Below are positions 18,017 through 26,403 of a DNA stretch of 64,000 nucleotides, piece by piece. The position numbers and the translations under genes were made by a program. Under the pieces are notes generated by a model. The model did no database searches, was not told the origin of the DNA, and saw only the letters and a program-made list of their open reading frames with translations. Position 1 is the stretch's first letter. Each line of letters opens with the position of its first letter. Source of the DNA: Massilia sp. Leaf139 (GTDB lineage: Bacteria > Pseudomonadota > Gammaproteobacteria > Burkholderiales > Burkholderiaceae_D); NCBI RefSeq assembly GCF_001424165.1, contig NZ_LMOJ01000028.1, positions 82,312 through 146,311 of the forward strand, written 5' to 3'.

Positions 18017-18577
18017 TTACTTCTTGTCCGTCGGCGTCGTCGGCGGGAACGGGAAGGCGCTGAACAGCACCTTGCTTTGGTTCTGCATCTGCTCCTGCAT
18101 CTGCATGAACAGGTTCTTGCTCTGGTCGATGTAGTTGTTCATCATGCCCTGCATCATCGGGCCCTGGACGTTCATGAACTGCGTCCACATCTCCGGGCTG
18201 AAGGGCTTGCCCTCGAGGGCGCCGGCGGCGTTGCTGGTGAACTTGTTCTGGATGTCGGTGAATGCCTGGACATTCTTTTCCAGGTAAGAACCCATCATGC
18301 CCTGCATCGCATGGCCGTAGTAGCGGATGATCTGGGCCAGCACGGCGCTCGAGAACATCGGCGCGCCGTTTGCTTCCTCTTCCAGGATGATCTGCAGCAG
18401 GATGCTGCGCGTCAGGTCTTCATTGGTCTTGGCGTCGACCACCGTGAACTCGTCGGCGTCGAGCACCAGTTGCTTCACGTCCGTCAAGGTGATGTAGGAA
18501 CTGGTCTGGGTGTCGTAGAGACGACGGTTCGGGTATTTCTTGATCAGGCGTTCAGTACTGTTTTTTGCACTACTCAT
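18017..18577 (-). CDS. phaR: Polyhydroxyalkanoate synthesis repressor PhaR
   Basis: About 186 residues. The N-terminal PHB/PHA accumulation regulator domain (LIKKYPNRRLYDTQTSSYITL) binds DNA, and the following helical part (ILLQIILEEEANG, IIRYYGHAMQGMMGSYLEKN) binds nascent PHB granules. The tail is Met/Gln-rich. PhaR represses phasin and its own gene until granules titrate it off. It lies downstream of phaC on the same strand, but 220 bp away. The start could also be ATG 18589 (adds MELE). Confidence 0.93.
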   Translation of the reverse strand: MSSAKNSTERLIKKYPNRRLYDTQTSSYITLTDVKQLVLDADEFTVVDAKTNEDLTRSILLQIILEEEANGAPMFSSAVLAQIIRYYGHAMQGMMGSYLEKNVQAFTDIQNKFTSNAAGALEGKPFSPEMWTQFMNVQGPMMQGMMNNYIDQSKNLFMQMQEQMQNQSKVLFSAFPFPPTTPTDKK

Positions 18578-18811
18578 CTCAAGTTCCATTGTTGCGCCGG
18601 CCTTGTGGGTGGCGCGCTGCGAAATTGTTCAAAATGCCCGCGGCTCGCGCCTCGGCTAGCCGGCGTCGCTCGGTGACGGCCTGCCCAGATGTTTCCGGGC
18701 AGGACAAACCGGGTAAAAATACCACGTTCGATGCGCAGGTGCAGCAATTATCGCTTTTGCCACTGAATTTATTTCCAAGCAAGATGCATAAGCACCCTCC
18801 TCCGCCAGCCT

Positions 18812-20584
18812 TCAGTCGGCGCGCGCCTTGACGTAACGGCCCGGCGCCGGCTCGCTCTGCTGGTATTGGGCATTGCCCGGCTGAGTCGGCGCCGGGATCT
18901 CTTCGCCGCCGTTCTCCTGCAGGAAGCGCGCCCATTCCGGCCACCAGCTGCCCTTGTTTTCGGTCGCGCCGGCGAACCATTCGTCGGCCGAGCGCGGGCC
19001 CCTGGACGCTTCCGTCTTTCTGCCTTTCTTCTCGGCAGTGCTGTCGTTCACCCAGTAGCTGCGCTTGCCCTTCGAGGTCGGGTTGATGACGCCGGCGATA
19101 TGGCCGGAAGCGCCCAGTACGAAGCGGTTGGCCTTGGGCTTCTTCGGGTTCAACAGGTTCACCGAAGCGAAAGCCGCCGGCCACGGCACGATGTGGTCTT
19201 CCTTCGAACCGTAGACGAAGACCGGGCAATCGATGCGGCCGAGGTCGACAGGCACGCCGCAGACGGTCAGCTGGCCCGGCACCTTCAGCTTGTTCTCGAG
19301 ATAGGTGTTGCGCAGGTACCAGCAGAACATCGGGCCCGGCAGATTCGTGCTGTCGGCATTCCAGTACAGCAGGTCGAAGGCCGGCGGCACCTTGCCCTTC
19401 AGGTAGTTTTGCTGGACATAGTTCCAGACCAGGTCGTTCGGGCGCAGGGCCGAGAAGGTGGTGGCCAGATCGCGCCCCGGCATGATGCCGCCCTTGGCCA
19501 GCGCTGCTTCGCGCAGCGCCACCTGGGCTTCGTCGATGAAGACTTCGAGGACGCCGGTATCGGAAAAGTCGAGCAGCGTCGTCAGCAGCGACAGGCTGGC
19601 CGCCGGCTGCTGGCCGCGTGCGGCGAGCACCGCCAGCGCGCTGGCCGCGATCGTGCCGCCGACGCAGAAGCCGAACACGTGTACCTTGTCCTGGCCGGAA
19701 ATCTCGCGCGCGACCCGGATCGACTCGATCGCGCCGCGCTCGACGTAGTCGTCCCAGCTCAGGTTCGCCATCGATTTGTCCGGGTTGCGCCAGGACACCA
19801 TGAATACGGTATTGCCCTGCTCGACCACATAGCGCACCAGCGAGTTTTCCGGCTGCAGGTCGAGAATGTAGAACTTGTTGATGCAGGGCGGGATCATCAG
19901 GAGCGGCACCGATCGTACGGTCGGGGTCGCCGGGCTGTACTGGATCAACTGGAACAGGTCGTTCTCGAAGACGACGTGGCCCTGGGTCGTGCCGACGTTC
20001 ACGCCGACCTCGAAGGCCGACTCGTCGGTCTGCGAAATGCGGCCCTTGCGCAGGTCTTCCAGCATGTTCTGCAGGCCCTTGGTGAGACTTTCGCCTTTGG
20101 TCTCGATCAGCTTGGCCTGGGCTTCGGGATTGGTCGCCAGGAAGTTAGCCGGCGACATGGCGTCGACCATCTGCTGCACCGTGAAACGGATCTTCTGACG
20201 CTCGCGCGGGCCGGCCTCGACCGCATCGGCCAGGGCCAGCATGAACTCGCCGTTGAGCAGGTAAGAAGCGGCGGTGAAGGCGGCGAAGGGGGTGGCGCTC
20301 CATTCGGAACCCGAGAAGCGCTTGTCGTGCAGGGCCGGCGTCTTGCCGGACATGAAGTCCTGCCACAGCTGGCCGACCTTCTGCAGATAATCCTGGCGCA
20401 GTGTATCGAGGCGCGCCGGGGAGATGCTGACGTTGAAATCCTTGAATACGCCCGCCAGCGGATTCGCCTGCGGCATACCCGTTGCGCCCGCCGCCGGCAT
20501 CTTCATCCATCCCTGCCAGGCCGTGGGATCGGTCAGCTGGTTCATCCAGGTGGCGGCGAAAGCTTGAGGGTCGGGCATATTCAT
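18812..20584 (-). CDS. phaC: Class I poly(3-hydroxyalkanoate) synthase PhaC
   Basis: A 590-residue granule-associated polymerase that joins 3-hydroxyacyl-CoA units into PHB/PHA. The lipase-like box GFCVGG holds the nucleophile C307; D463 (SKEDH) and H495 (GASGH) complete the triad. Length and the N-terminal alpha domain fit class I (no PhaE/PhaR subunit needed). ATG 20584 is chosen; the frame is open to 20644, without conservation. The phaA and phaB genes are not next to it, so monomer supply must be encoded elsewhere. Confidence 0.95.
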   Translation of the reverse strand: MNMPDPQAFAATWMNQLTDPTAWQGWMKMPAAGATGMPQANPLAGVFKDFNVSISPARLDTLRQDYLQKVGQLWQDFMSGKTPALHDKRFSGSEWSATPFAAFTAASYLLNGEFMLALADAVEAGPRERQKIRFTVQQMVDAMSPANFLATNPEAQAKLIETKGESLTKGLQNMLEDLRKGRISQTDESAFEVGVNVGTTQGHVVFENDLFQLIQYSPATPTVRSVPLLMIPPCINKFYILDLQPENSLVRYVVEQGNTVFMVSWRNPDKSMANLSWDDYVERGAIESIRVAREISGQDKVHVFGFCVGGTIAASALAVLAARGQQPAASLSLLTTLLDFSDTGVLEVFIDEAQVALREAALAKGGIMPGRDLATTFSALRPNDLVWNYVQQNYLKGKVPPAFDLLYWNADSTNLPGPMFCWYLRNTYLENKLKVPGQLTVCGVPVDLGRIDCPVFVYGSKEDHIVPWPAAFASVNLLNPKKPKANRFVLGASGHIAGVINPTSKGKRSYWVNDSTAEKKGRKTEASRGPRSADEWFAGATENKGSWWPEWARFLQENGGEEIPAPTQPGNAQYQQSEPAPGRYVKARAD

Positions 20585-20628
20585 GTCGGCGTCCGTTAGA
20601 ATCGGTTTATTAACTGGAGAAATAAAAC

Positions 20629-20934
20629 ATGTGGATCGTTGCAATCGGCTGGAGCTATGTCGTCATCCTGATGGCGGCGACCGAGACCTCGTTCGTCGCG
20701 GGCGTGATGACTTTTCTCGTGTACTGCATGATACCCCTGTCTATACTTTTTTACCTCACCGGTGGCAAGCGGCGCCGGGCGCGGCGTGAAGCGAAGGCGG
20801 CTGGAATCGAAGCGCCGGGCTTGTTTTCGCTGCCCCAGCATGGTGTGGCAAAAAACAAACAAACGGCCGATGGGGGCGGCAGCTTCCCTGCCTGCGATGG
20901 CGCTGACGGAGGCTGCGGGGGCGGTGGCGACTGA
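20629..20934 (+). CDS. Small membrane protein of unknown function
   Basis: A 101-residue protein with two hydrophobic segments (about 2-20 and 22-44) starting MWIVAIGWSYVVILMAATE, a basic stretch (GGKRRRARREAK) and a Gly/Cys/Asp-rich tail (CDGADGGCGGGGD) that could bind metal. It is divergent from phaC by 44 bp, preceded by a GGAG site, and is convergent with pgeF. Similar small proteins sit here in related bacteria, but no function is known to me. Confidence 0.7.
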   Translation: MWIVAIGWSYVVILMAATETSFVAGVMTFLVYCMIPLSILFYLTGGKRRRARREAKAAGIEAPGLFSLPQHGVAKNKQTADGGGSFPACDGADGGCGGGGD

Positions 20935-20959
20935 AAAGTATTGATGAAGCCGGAAAGCC

Positions 20960-21736
20960 CTACTTGAGCCAGATCAAACTCGCCTGGCGTCCGGTCACCC
21001 CATCGCGGCGGTAGGAATAGAAACGCGTGCGCTCGGTATGGGTGCAGTATTCCCCACCGGCGACACTGTGCACGCCATCGCGCGCCAGCATCAGGCGCGC
21101 CAGCGCGTAGATGTCGGCGAAGTACTTGCCTACGGCTTCAGGCCGCGCCGCAAAGGCGAAGCCGACGTCGATCCCCGGCAAGGCTGCCGCGAAACTGTCG
21201 AACACGTCCTGCCCGACCTCGAAGGCCGACGGCCCGATCGCCGGTCCCATCCAGGCCGTGATCTCGTCGGCGCCTGTCGCACGCATGGCGGCGATCGTCT
21301 GGCCCAGCACGCCGCCGGCCAGGCCGCGCCAGCCGGCATGGGCCGCACCGACCGTTTTGCCCGCGCGGTCGGCGAACAGCACCGGCAGGCAATCGGCCGT
21401 CAAGATCGCGCAGACCACGCCGGGACGCGTGGCGATGCTGGCGTCGCCCACCCGCACCGGCTGGTCTTGTCCGACGGTGGCGGCGTCGACCACGTCGGCG
21501 CCGTGCACCTGCGCGATCCAGGCCGGACGGCCGGGCAGCAGCGCCTGCAGGCGGGCGCGGTTCTGCGCGACGGCGTCGGCGGCGTCGCCCACGTGCAGAC
21601 CGAGGTTGAAGCCCCCGCCGCCGGCGCCGTCGTCGTAGGGTTCCTGCGAAACACCGCCGAGGCGCGTCGTGGCCAGCGCGCCGATGTTGCCCGGTGCGTC
21701 CGGCCAGGCCGGCACCAGGATGCCGTTCGACTCCAT
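20960..21736 (-). CDS. pgeF: Peptidoglycan editing factor / multicopper-type PgeF
   Basis: A 258-residue protein of the YfiH/PgeF family (older name laccase-domain protein). Conserved zinc/copper site residues appear in QVHGADVV, CAILTADCLPVLFAD and GAAHAGWRGLAGGV, with C-terminal YSYRRDGVTGRQASLIWL. PgeF removes wrongly placed L-Ser from peptidoglycan precursors in E. coli; other homologues show purine nucleoside activity. Its ATG overlaps the rluD stop (TGATG), showing translational coupling. Confidence 0.93.
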   Translation of the reverse strand: MESNGILVPAWPDAPGNIGALATTRLGGVSQEPYDDGAGGGGFNLGLHVGDAADAVAQNRARLQALLPGRPAWIAQVHGADVVDAATVGQDQPVRVGDASIATRPGVVCAILTADCLPVLFADRAGKTVGAAHAGWRGLAGGVLGQTIAAMRATGADEITAWMGPAIGPSAFEVGQDVFDSFAAALPGIDVGFAFAARPEAVGKYFADIYALARLMLARDGVHSVAGGEYCTHTERTRFYSYRRDGVTGRQASLIWLK

Positions 21737-22770
21737 CAGAGTGCGTCCGGCTCGGCGATGCCGGCGCGCGCGATCAGCTCGGCGAAGTCCTCGGCCAGCG
21801 GCACGACCCATTCGCACTGCTCGCCGGTGGCCGGATGCACCAGGCCCAGGCGGCGCGCCTGCAGCGCCTGGCGGTGGAACACGGGCGACAGGTGCGTCTT
21901 GCCGTAGACCGAATCGCCCACCAGGCCGAAGCCGATCGAGAGCATGTGGACGCGGATCTGGTGGGTGCGGCCGGTCTCCAGGCGGCACTGCACCAGGCTG
22001 ACCGGACGGCGATCGAGCATGCCTTCGGCCACCCGCGTGTAATGGGTGATCGCGGGCTTCGCGCCCAGGCTGGTCGAGACGGCCATCTTGACGCGGTCTT
22101 TCGGATGGCGTCCCATCGGCGCGTCGATCGTGCCCGACAATTGCGGCGTGCCCCACACGAGCGCGAAGTACTCGCGCTTGACGGTGCGCGCCTGCAGCTG
22201 GCGCACGAGATCGGTCTGCGCGGCCAGGGTCTTGCCGACCACCATCAGGCCGCTCGTGTCCTTGTCCAGGCGGTGCACGATGCCGGCGCGCGGCACCGAG
22301 CCCAGTTGCGGCGCGTGGTGCAGCAGGCCGTTGAGCAGCGTGCCCGACCAGTTGCCGGCGCCCGGATGCACGACCAGGCCGGCCGGCTTGTTGATGACGA
22401 GGATGTGCTCGTCCTCGTAGACGATGTTCAGGTCGATCTGTTCGGGTGCGAAGGCGGTGTCCTCGGGCGCCGGCTGCGGAAGCACTTCGATGGTCTCGTC
22501 GCCATAGGCCGTACCCTTGCCCTTGGCGGGCTTGCCGTCGACCAGCACGTGGCCGCCGTCGAACCAGAGCTGCAGGCGGCTGCGCGAGAACTGCGGCACC
22601 AGGCCCGCCACGACTTTGTCGAGGCGCTGGCCGCAGGCGGACTCGTCCAGGTGGAGGGTGATCGGGGAGAGGTCGATGCCGCTCGGGAGGGCAAACTCGA
22701 CATCGGTTTCGTCGTCGAAGTCGGCGTCGGGAGGCAATTCGGCCGAAATCGGCGCAGGAGTTAATATCAC
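21736..22770 (-). CDS. rluD: 23S rRNA pseudouridine(1911/1915/1917) synthase RluD
   Basis: A 344-residue enzyme with an N-terminal S4 RNA-binding domain (about 35-95) and the pseudouridine synthase core. The catalytic motif GIVHRLDKDTSGLMVV holds the Asp nucleophile; ETGRTHQIRVHM is the conserved RluA-family motif. It modifies helix 69 of 23S rRNA. It is divergent from bamD by 64 bp, the usual betaproteobacterial arrangement. Confidence 0.95.
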   Translation of the reverse strand: MILTPAPISAELPPDADFDDETDVEFALPSGIDLSPITLHLDESACGQRLDKVVAGLVPQFSRSRLQLWFDGGHVLVDGKPAKGKGTAYGDETIEVLPQPAPEDTAFAPEQIDLNIVYEDEHILVINKPAGLVVHPGAGNWSGTLLNGLLHHAPQLGSVPRAGIVHRLDKDTSGLMVVGKTLAAQTDLVRQLQARTVKREYFALVWGTPQLSGTIDAPMGRHPKDRVKMAVSTSLGAKPAITHYTRVAEGMLDRRPVSLVQCRLETGRTHQIRVHMLSIGFGLVGDSVYGKTHLSPVFHRQALQARRLGLVHPATGEQCEWVVPLAEDFAELIARAGIAEPDAL

Positions 22771-22785
22771 GTTAGTTCCATCGGC

Positions 22786-22791
22786 TATAAT
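22786..22791 (+). promoter_or_regulatory. Putative -10 box of bamD
   Basis: A perfect TATAAT in the 64-bp bamD-rluD divergent spacer, 43 bp before the bamD ATG. The -35 region is not clear. Confidence 0.4.
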
Positions 22792-22834
22792 CAGCCGTCT
22801 GTTGAATCTCGGTAAAACTTTTCTGCAAAAAGCT

Positions 22835-23674
22835 ATGCAAAAAAAACTGTTGGTGGTGGTTGCTACGAGTGTCCTGTTAGGTCTGTCGGGCTGCGGGCTG
22901 TTGCCTGAGAAGACCGATGAGACCGAAAAGTGGTCAGCGGAGAAATTATACGCTGAGGCACGCGAAGAGATGGCAGGCGCCCACTACGAGGCCGCGATCA
23001 AGTTGTTCCAGCGCCTCGAAGCGAACTATCCGTTCGGCACCTACGCCGCCCAGGCGCAGATGGAAATCGCCTATGCGCACTACAAGGCCCAGGATCAGCC
23101 GGAAGCGCTGGCCGCGGTCGAGCGCTTCATCAAGCTGCACCCGAACCATCCGCAGGTCGACTACATGTACTACCTGCGCGGCCTGATCAACTTCAACGAC
23201 CAGATCGGCTTCCTGAGCGTGATCTATTCGCAGGATCCGACCGAACGCGACCCGAAGGCGACGCGCGAAGCCTTCGCCGCCTTCAAGGTGCTGGTCGACC
23301 GCTTCCCGAACAGCAAGTATGCGCCCGACGCGATCGCGCGCATGAACTACCTGATCAACGCGATGGCGTCCTATGAAGTGCACGTGGCGAACTATTACTA
23401 TCGCCGCGGCGCCTACCTGGCCGCCGTCAACCGTGCCCAGAATGCCGTCGCCGACTATCCGGGCGCCTCGGCGCGCGAGGAAGCGCTGTTCATCATGGTG
23501 CGCGGCTACGACAAGCTCGGCATGCTGCCGCTGCGCGACGACGCCCAGCGCGTGCTGACCCTGAACTACCCGAACAGCAGCTTCCTGAACCCGAACGCCA
23601 AGGGCGACGCGGCCTGGTGGCAGTTCTGGGCCAAGTCGGGCGCGAAGCCGGCGCCGAAGGATGCCCTGAAGTAA
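22835..23674 (+). CDS. bamD: Outer-membrane protein assembly factor BamD
   Basis: A 279-residue outer-membrane lipoprotein (lipobox LSGC, Cys20) of the beta-barrel assembly machine, where it binds BamA and substrate C-terminal signals. It contains about five TPR-like repeats (EKLYAEAREEMAGAHYEAAIKLFQRLEANYP and following). The start at 22835 gives a good lipoprotein signal; upstream codons are open but carry no signal. A terminator follows 19 bp after the stop. Confidence 0.96.
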   Translation: MQKKLLVVVATSVLLGLSGCGLLPEKTDETEKWSAEKLYAEAREEMAGAHYEAAIKLFQRLEANYPFGTYAAQAQMEIAYAHYKAQDQPEALAAVERFIKLHPNHPQVDYMYYLRGLINFNDQIGFLSVIYSQDPTERDPKATREAFAAFKVLVDRFPNSKYAPDAIARMNYLINAMASYEVHVANYYYRRGAYLAAVNRAQNAVADYPGASAREEALFIMVRGYDKLGMLPLRDDAQRVLTLNYPNSSFLNPNAKGDAAWWQFWAKSGAKPAPKDALK

Positions 23675-23693
23675 AGCTGAGCGGCAGGATCGA

Positions 23694-23728
23694 CTGGGGT
23701 GGACGCGGGCGTCCACCCCAGTTTTTTT
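23694..23728 (+). terminator. Terminator of bamD
   Basis: A 13-bp stem, CTGGGGTGGACGC with its complement (23694-23721), then seven T. The T tract overlaps the stop codon of the convergent yaaA gene. Confidence 0.93.
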
Positions 23729-24497
23729 ATGCCGCTTCCTTTCGGCGGAACAGCCAGCTCTTCTCGCTCGATCCTTCCGCGATGAAGGCATAGCCGTCGA
23801 CATCGAAGGCCTTCAGGTCTTCCGGCTCCGTGATGCCCTTCCCGATCGCATAGCGCGCCATCATCCCGCGCGCACGCTTGGCGTAGAACGAGATGATCTT
23901 GTACTTGCCGTTCTTCCAGTCCTCGAACACGGGCGTGATCACCGGCGCGGCGAGCAGCTTCGGCTTGACCGACTTGAAGTATTCTTCGGAGGCGAGGTTG
24001 ACCAGGGCCGTCGCACCCGTCGCGGCCAGCTGGGCATTGAGCGCCGCGGTGATCGTCTCGCCCCAGAAGGCGTACAGATCCTTGCCGCCGGGGGTGGCGA
24101 GTTTGGTGCCCATCTCCAGGCGATACGGATGGATCAGGTCGAGCGGACGCAGCAAGCCGTACAGGCCCGACAGGATGCGCAAATGGCGCTGGGCGAAGGC
24201 CAGCGATTTGGCGTCGAGGCTGCGCGCATCGAGCCCCGTGTACACGTCGCCGTTGAATGCCATCATGGCCTGGTGACCGTCGGCGTGATCCGGCGTCCAG
24301 GTCGCGTAGCGCGCCACGTTCAGGGTCGCGAGCTGGTCGGAAATGTGCATCAGGTCGCCGACCTGGCCGGGCGACAGGTCGCGCAGCACGCCGATCAGCT
24401 GGGCGGCGCGGGCGGTGAAATCAGGAAGCGTGTGTTCCGAAGTGGGCGAAGGCGTGTCGAGGTCGAGGGATTTGGCGGGCGATAAAACAATCAGCAT
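23727..24497 (-). CDS. yaaA: Peroxide stress protein YaaA
   Basis: A 256-residue cytoplasmic protein of the YaaA/DUF328 family. It opens with MLIVLSPAKSLDL and contains ILSGLYGLLRPLDLIHPYRLEMG, YAFWGE and FYAKRARGMMARY, all family signatures. In E. coli YaaA limits free iron during peroxide stress and binds DNA. It is convergent with bamD and divergent from the PIN-domain gene. Length is standard. Confidence 0.95.
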   Translation of the reverse strand: MLIVLSPAKSLDLDTPSPTSEHTLPDFTARAAQLIGVLRDLSPGQVGDLMHISDQLATLNVARYATWTPDHADGHQAMMAFNGDVYTGLDARSLDAKSLAFAQRHLRILSGLYGLLRPLDLIHPYRLEMGTKLATPGGKDLYAFWGETITAALNAQLAATGATALVNLASEEYFKSVKPKLLAAPVITPVFEDWKNGKYKIISFYAKRARGMMARYAIGKGITEPEDLKAFDVDGYAFIAEGSSEKSWLFRRKEAA

Positions 24498-24535
24498 AAA
24501 AACTCAAAGCAGTTGAACCAAGTAAAATTTCCCAC

Positions 24536-24991
24536 ATGATACCCGCTTCCGCCCCACCCATCGTCCTCGACACCAATGTCTGCCTCGACCTGTTCGTGTT
24601 CCACGACCCGCGCTGGGCGCCGCTGCTCAGCGCGCTCGAACGCGGCGAACTGCGGGCCGTGACGCGCGCCGACTGCCGCGACGAATACCGCATCGTGCTG
24701 CACTATCCGCACCTGCCGCTCGACGACGACACGCGCGAGGCCGCCGCCGAACGCTTCGATGCCCTGGTGACGGTGGTCGCCCCCGACAGCAAGCCGGTGC
24801 GCCTGCCGGTGTGCACCGACCGCGACGACCAGAAATTCCTGGAACTGGCGCGCGACAGCGGCGCGGCGATCCTGGTCACCAAGGACAAGGCGCTGTTGAA
24901 ACTCAATCGCAAGACGACGCAGGCCGGCATGTTCCGGATCATGCTGCCCGAGGCCTGGGTGAAACTGCATGCCGCCGCCGCGCTAGAATAA
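24536..24991 (+). CDS. PIN-domain protein, putative toxin-type RNase
   Basis: A 151-residue PIN-domain protein. Acidic active-site residues are visible: IVLDTNVCLDL (first Asp), DCRDEYR, and the paired acidic residues in VCTDRDDQKFLELA with LVTKDKALL. This fits the PIN-family RNases (VapC-like, TIGR00305 group). No antitoxin-like gene adjoins it: the flanks are yaaA (divergent, 38 bp) and an aminotransferase 25 bp downstream. It may be an orphan or a housekeeping PIN nuclease. Confidence 0.82.
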   Translation: MIPASAPPIVLDTNVCLDLFVFHDPRWAPLLSALERGELRAVTRADCRDEYRIVLHYPHLPLDDDTREAAAERFDALVTVVAPDSKPVRLPVCTDRDDQKFLELARDSGAAILVTKDKALLKLNRKTTQAGMFRIMLPEAWVKLHAAAALE

Positions 24992-25016
24992 ATCACCGCA
25001 ACTCACCCACTCCGCC

Positions 25017-26174
25017 ATGAGCACCCCTGCCCTGCAATCGCGCCTGCCCCAGGTCGGCACCACCGTGTTTTCCACCATGTCGGCATTGGCCGTCCAGCAT
25101 GGCGCCGTCAACCTCGGCCAGGGTTTCCCCGACTTCGGCTGCGATCCGCGCCTGGTCGACGCCGTGGGCGCGGCCATGCGCGCCGGCCACAACCAGTACC
25201 CCCTGATGACCGGCGTGCCCGCCCTGCGCGAGGCCATCGCGGCCAAGATCGCGCGGCTCTACGGGCGTGCCTACGATGCCGCGACCGAAATCACGGTGAC
25301 CGCCGGCGCCACCCAGGCGCTGACCACGGCCATCCTGTGCTGCATCCATCCAGGGGACGAAGCCATCGTCATCGAGCCGGCCTACGACAGCTATGCGCCG
25401 GCCGTCGCGCTGGCCGGCGGCGTGGTCGTACCGCTGGAAATGGAAGTCGGCGAAGACGGCTACAGCCTGCCCTGGCAGAAGCTCGCGGCCGCCGTCACGC
25501 CGCGCACGCGCCTCATCGTGATCAACTCGCCGCACAACCCGACCGGCTCGATCCTGCGCCGCGCCGATCTCGAGCAGCTGGCGCAGATCGTCGAAGGCAC
25601 GGACATCCTGATCCTGTCGGACGAAGTCTACGAACACATGGTCTACGACGGCGAGCGGCACGTCTCGGTCGCCAGCCTGCCGGCACTGGCCGAGCGCGCC
25701 TTTGTCGTCTCGAGTTTCGGCAAGACCTACCACGTCACCGGCTGGAAGGTCGGCTATGTGGCGGCGCCGGCGGCGCTGATGGCGGAATTTCGCAAGGTAC
25801 ACCAGTACAACGTGTTCACGGTGAACACGCCGATGCAGCACGGGCTGGCCGCGTACATGGCCGACCCGCAACCATACCTCGGCCTGCCGGACTTCTACCA
25901 GCGCAAGCGCGACCTGTTCCGCGAAGGCCTGGCCGGCACCCGCCTGCGCCTGCTGCCGGCCGATGGCACCTATTTCCAGTGCGTCGACTACCGCGCCGTC
26001 TCGAGCATGCCGGAGGCGCAATTCGCGCAGTGGCTGACAAGCGAGTTGAAGGTGGCGGCGATTCCGGTGTCGGCCTTTTACAGCAGCGGCAAGGAGTCGG
26101 GGGTCGTGCGCTTCTGTTTTGCGAAAGAGGATGCGACCTTGCGGGTGGCGCTCGAGCGGCTCGCGAAGATTTGA
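25017..26174 (+). CDS. PLP-dependent class I/II aminotransferase, methionine aminotransferase-like
   Basis: A 385-residue cytoplasmic enzyme of fold type I. Landmarks are NLGQGFPDF, the TAGATQAL loop, NSPHNPTGSIL, ILSDEVYEHMVYDG and the Schiff-base Lys in SSFGKTYHVTGWKVGY. The sequence style is closest to YbdL/kynurenine-type aminotransferases, which use methionine or aromatic amino acids. It starts 25 bp after the PIN gene. The exact substrate is not certain. Confidence 0.88.
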   Translation: MSTPALQSRLPQVGTTVFSTMSALAVQHGAVNLGQGFPDFGCDPRLVDAVGAAMRAGHNQYPLMTGVPALREAIAAKIARLYGRAYDAATEITVTAGATQALTTAILCCIHPGDEAIVIEPAYDSYAPAVALAGGVVVPLEMEVGEDGYSLPWQKLAAAVTPRTRLIVINSPHNPTGSILRRADLEQLAQIVEGTDILILSDEVYEHMVYDGERHVSVASLPALAERAFVVSSFGKTYHVTGWKVGYVAAPAALMAEFRKVHQYNVFTVNTPMQHGLAAYMADPQPYLGLPDFYQRKRDLFREGLAGTRLRLLPADGTYFQCVDYRAVSSMPEAQFAQWLTSELKVAAIPVSAFYSSGKESGVVRFCFAKEDATLRVALERLAKI

Positions 26175-26228
26175 TTGTCGGTAGCGAGCGATCCGGCGCC
26201 GTCGCGGCCAAAAGGAGAGGTACATACG

Positions 26229-26301
26229 GCGTGGGCACGGAGCGCCCACCCTACAAAACCGGCGCCTCAGCCTTGTAGGGTGGGCGCTCCCGCGCCCACG
26301 C
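26229..26301. repeat. Inverted pair of GTAGGGTGGGC palindromes
   Basis: Copies at 26229-26254 (minus) and 26275-26301 (plus), 20 bp apart, in the gap between the aminotransferase and mshN stops. They probably form the transcription border of the two convergent units. Confidence 0.85.
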
Positions 26302-26403
26302 AGTACGAACGTGTGCGTTCAACGATGACCGTGAGAAGTCGCTCGCACAAGCCGCAGCACAAACGCGCTTAAGTGCGTATGCGTTCGCTGACAGCCGTGA
26401 ACA

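Noticed and set aside
24536..24991. PIN-domain gene as half of a toxin-antitoxin pair
   Set aside because: No small antitoxin-like frame is found on either side; the neighbours are yaaA and an aminotransferase.
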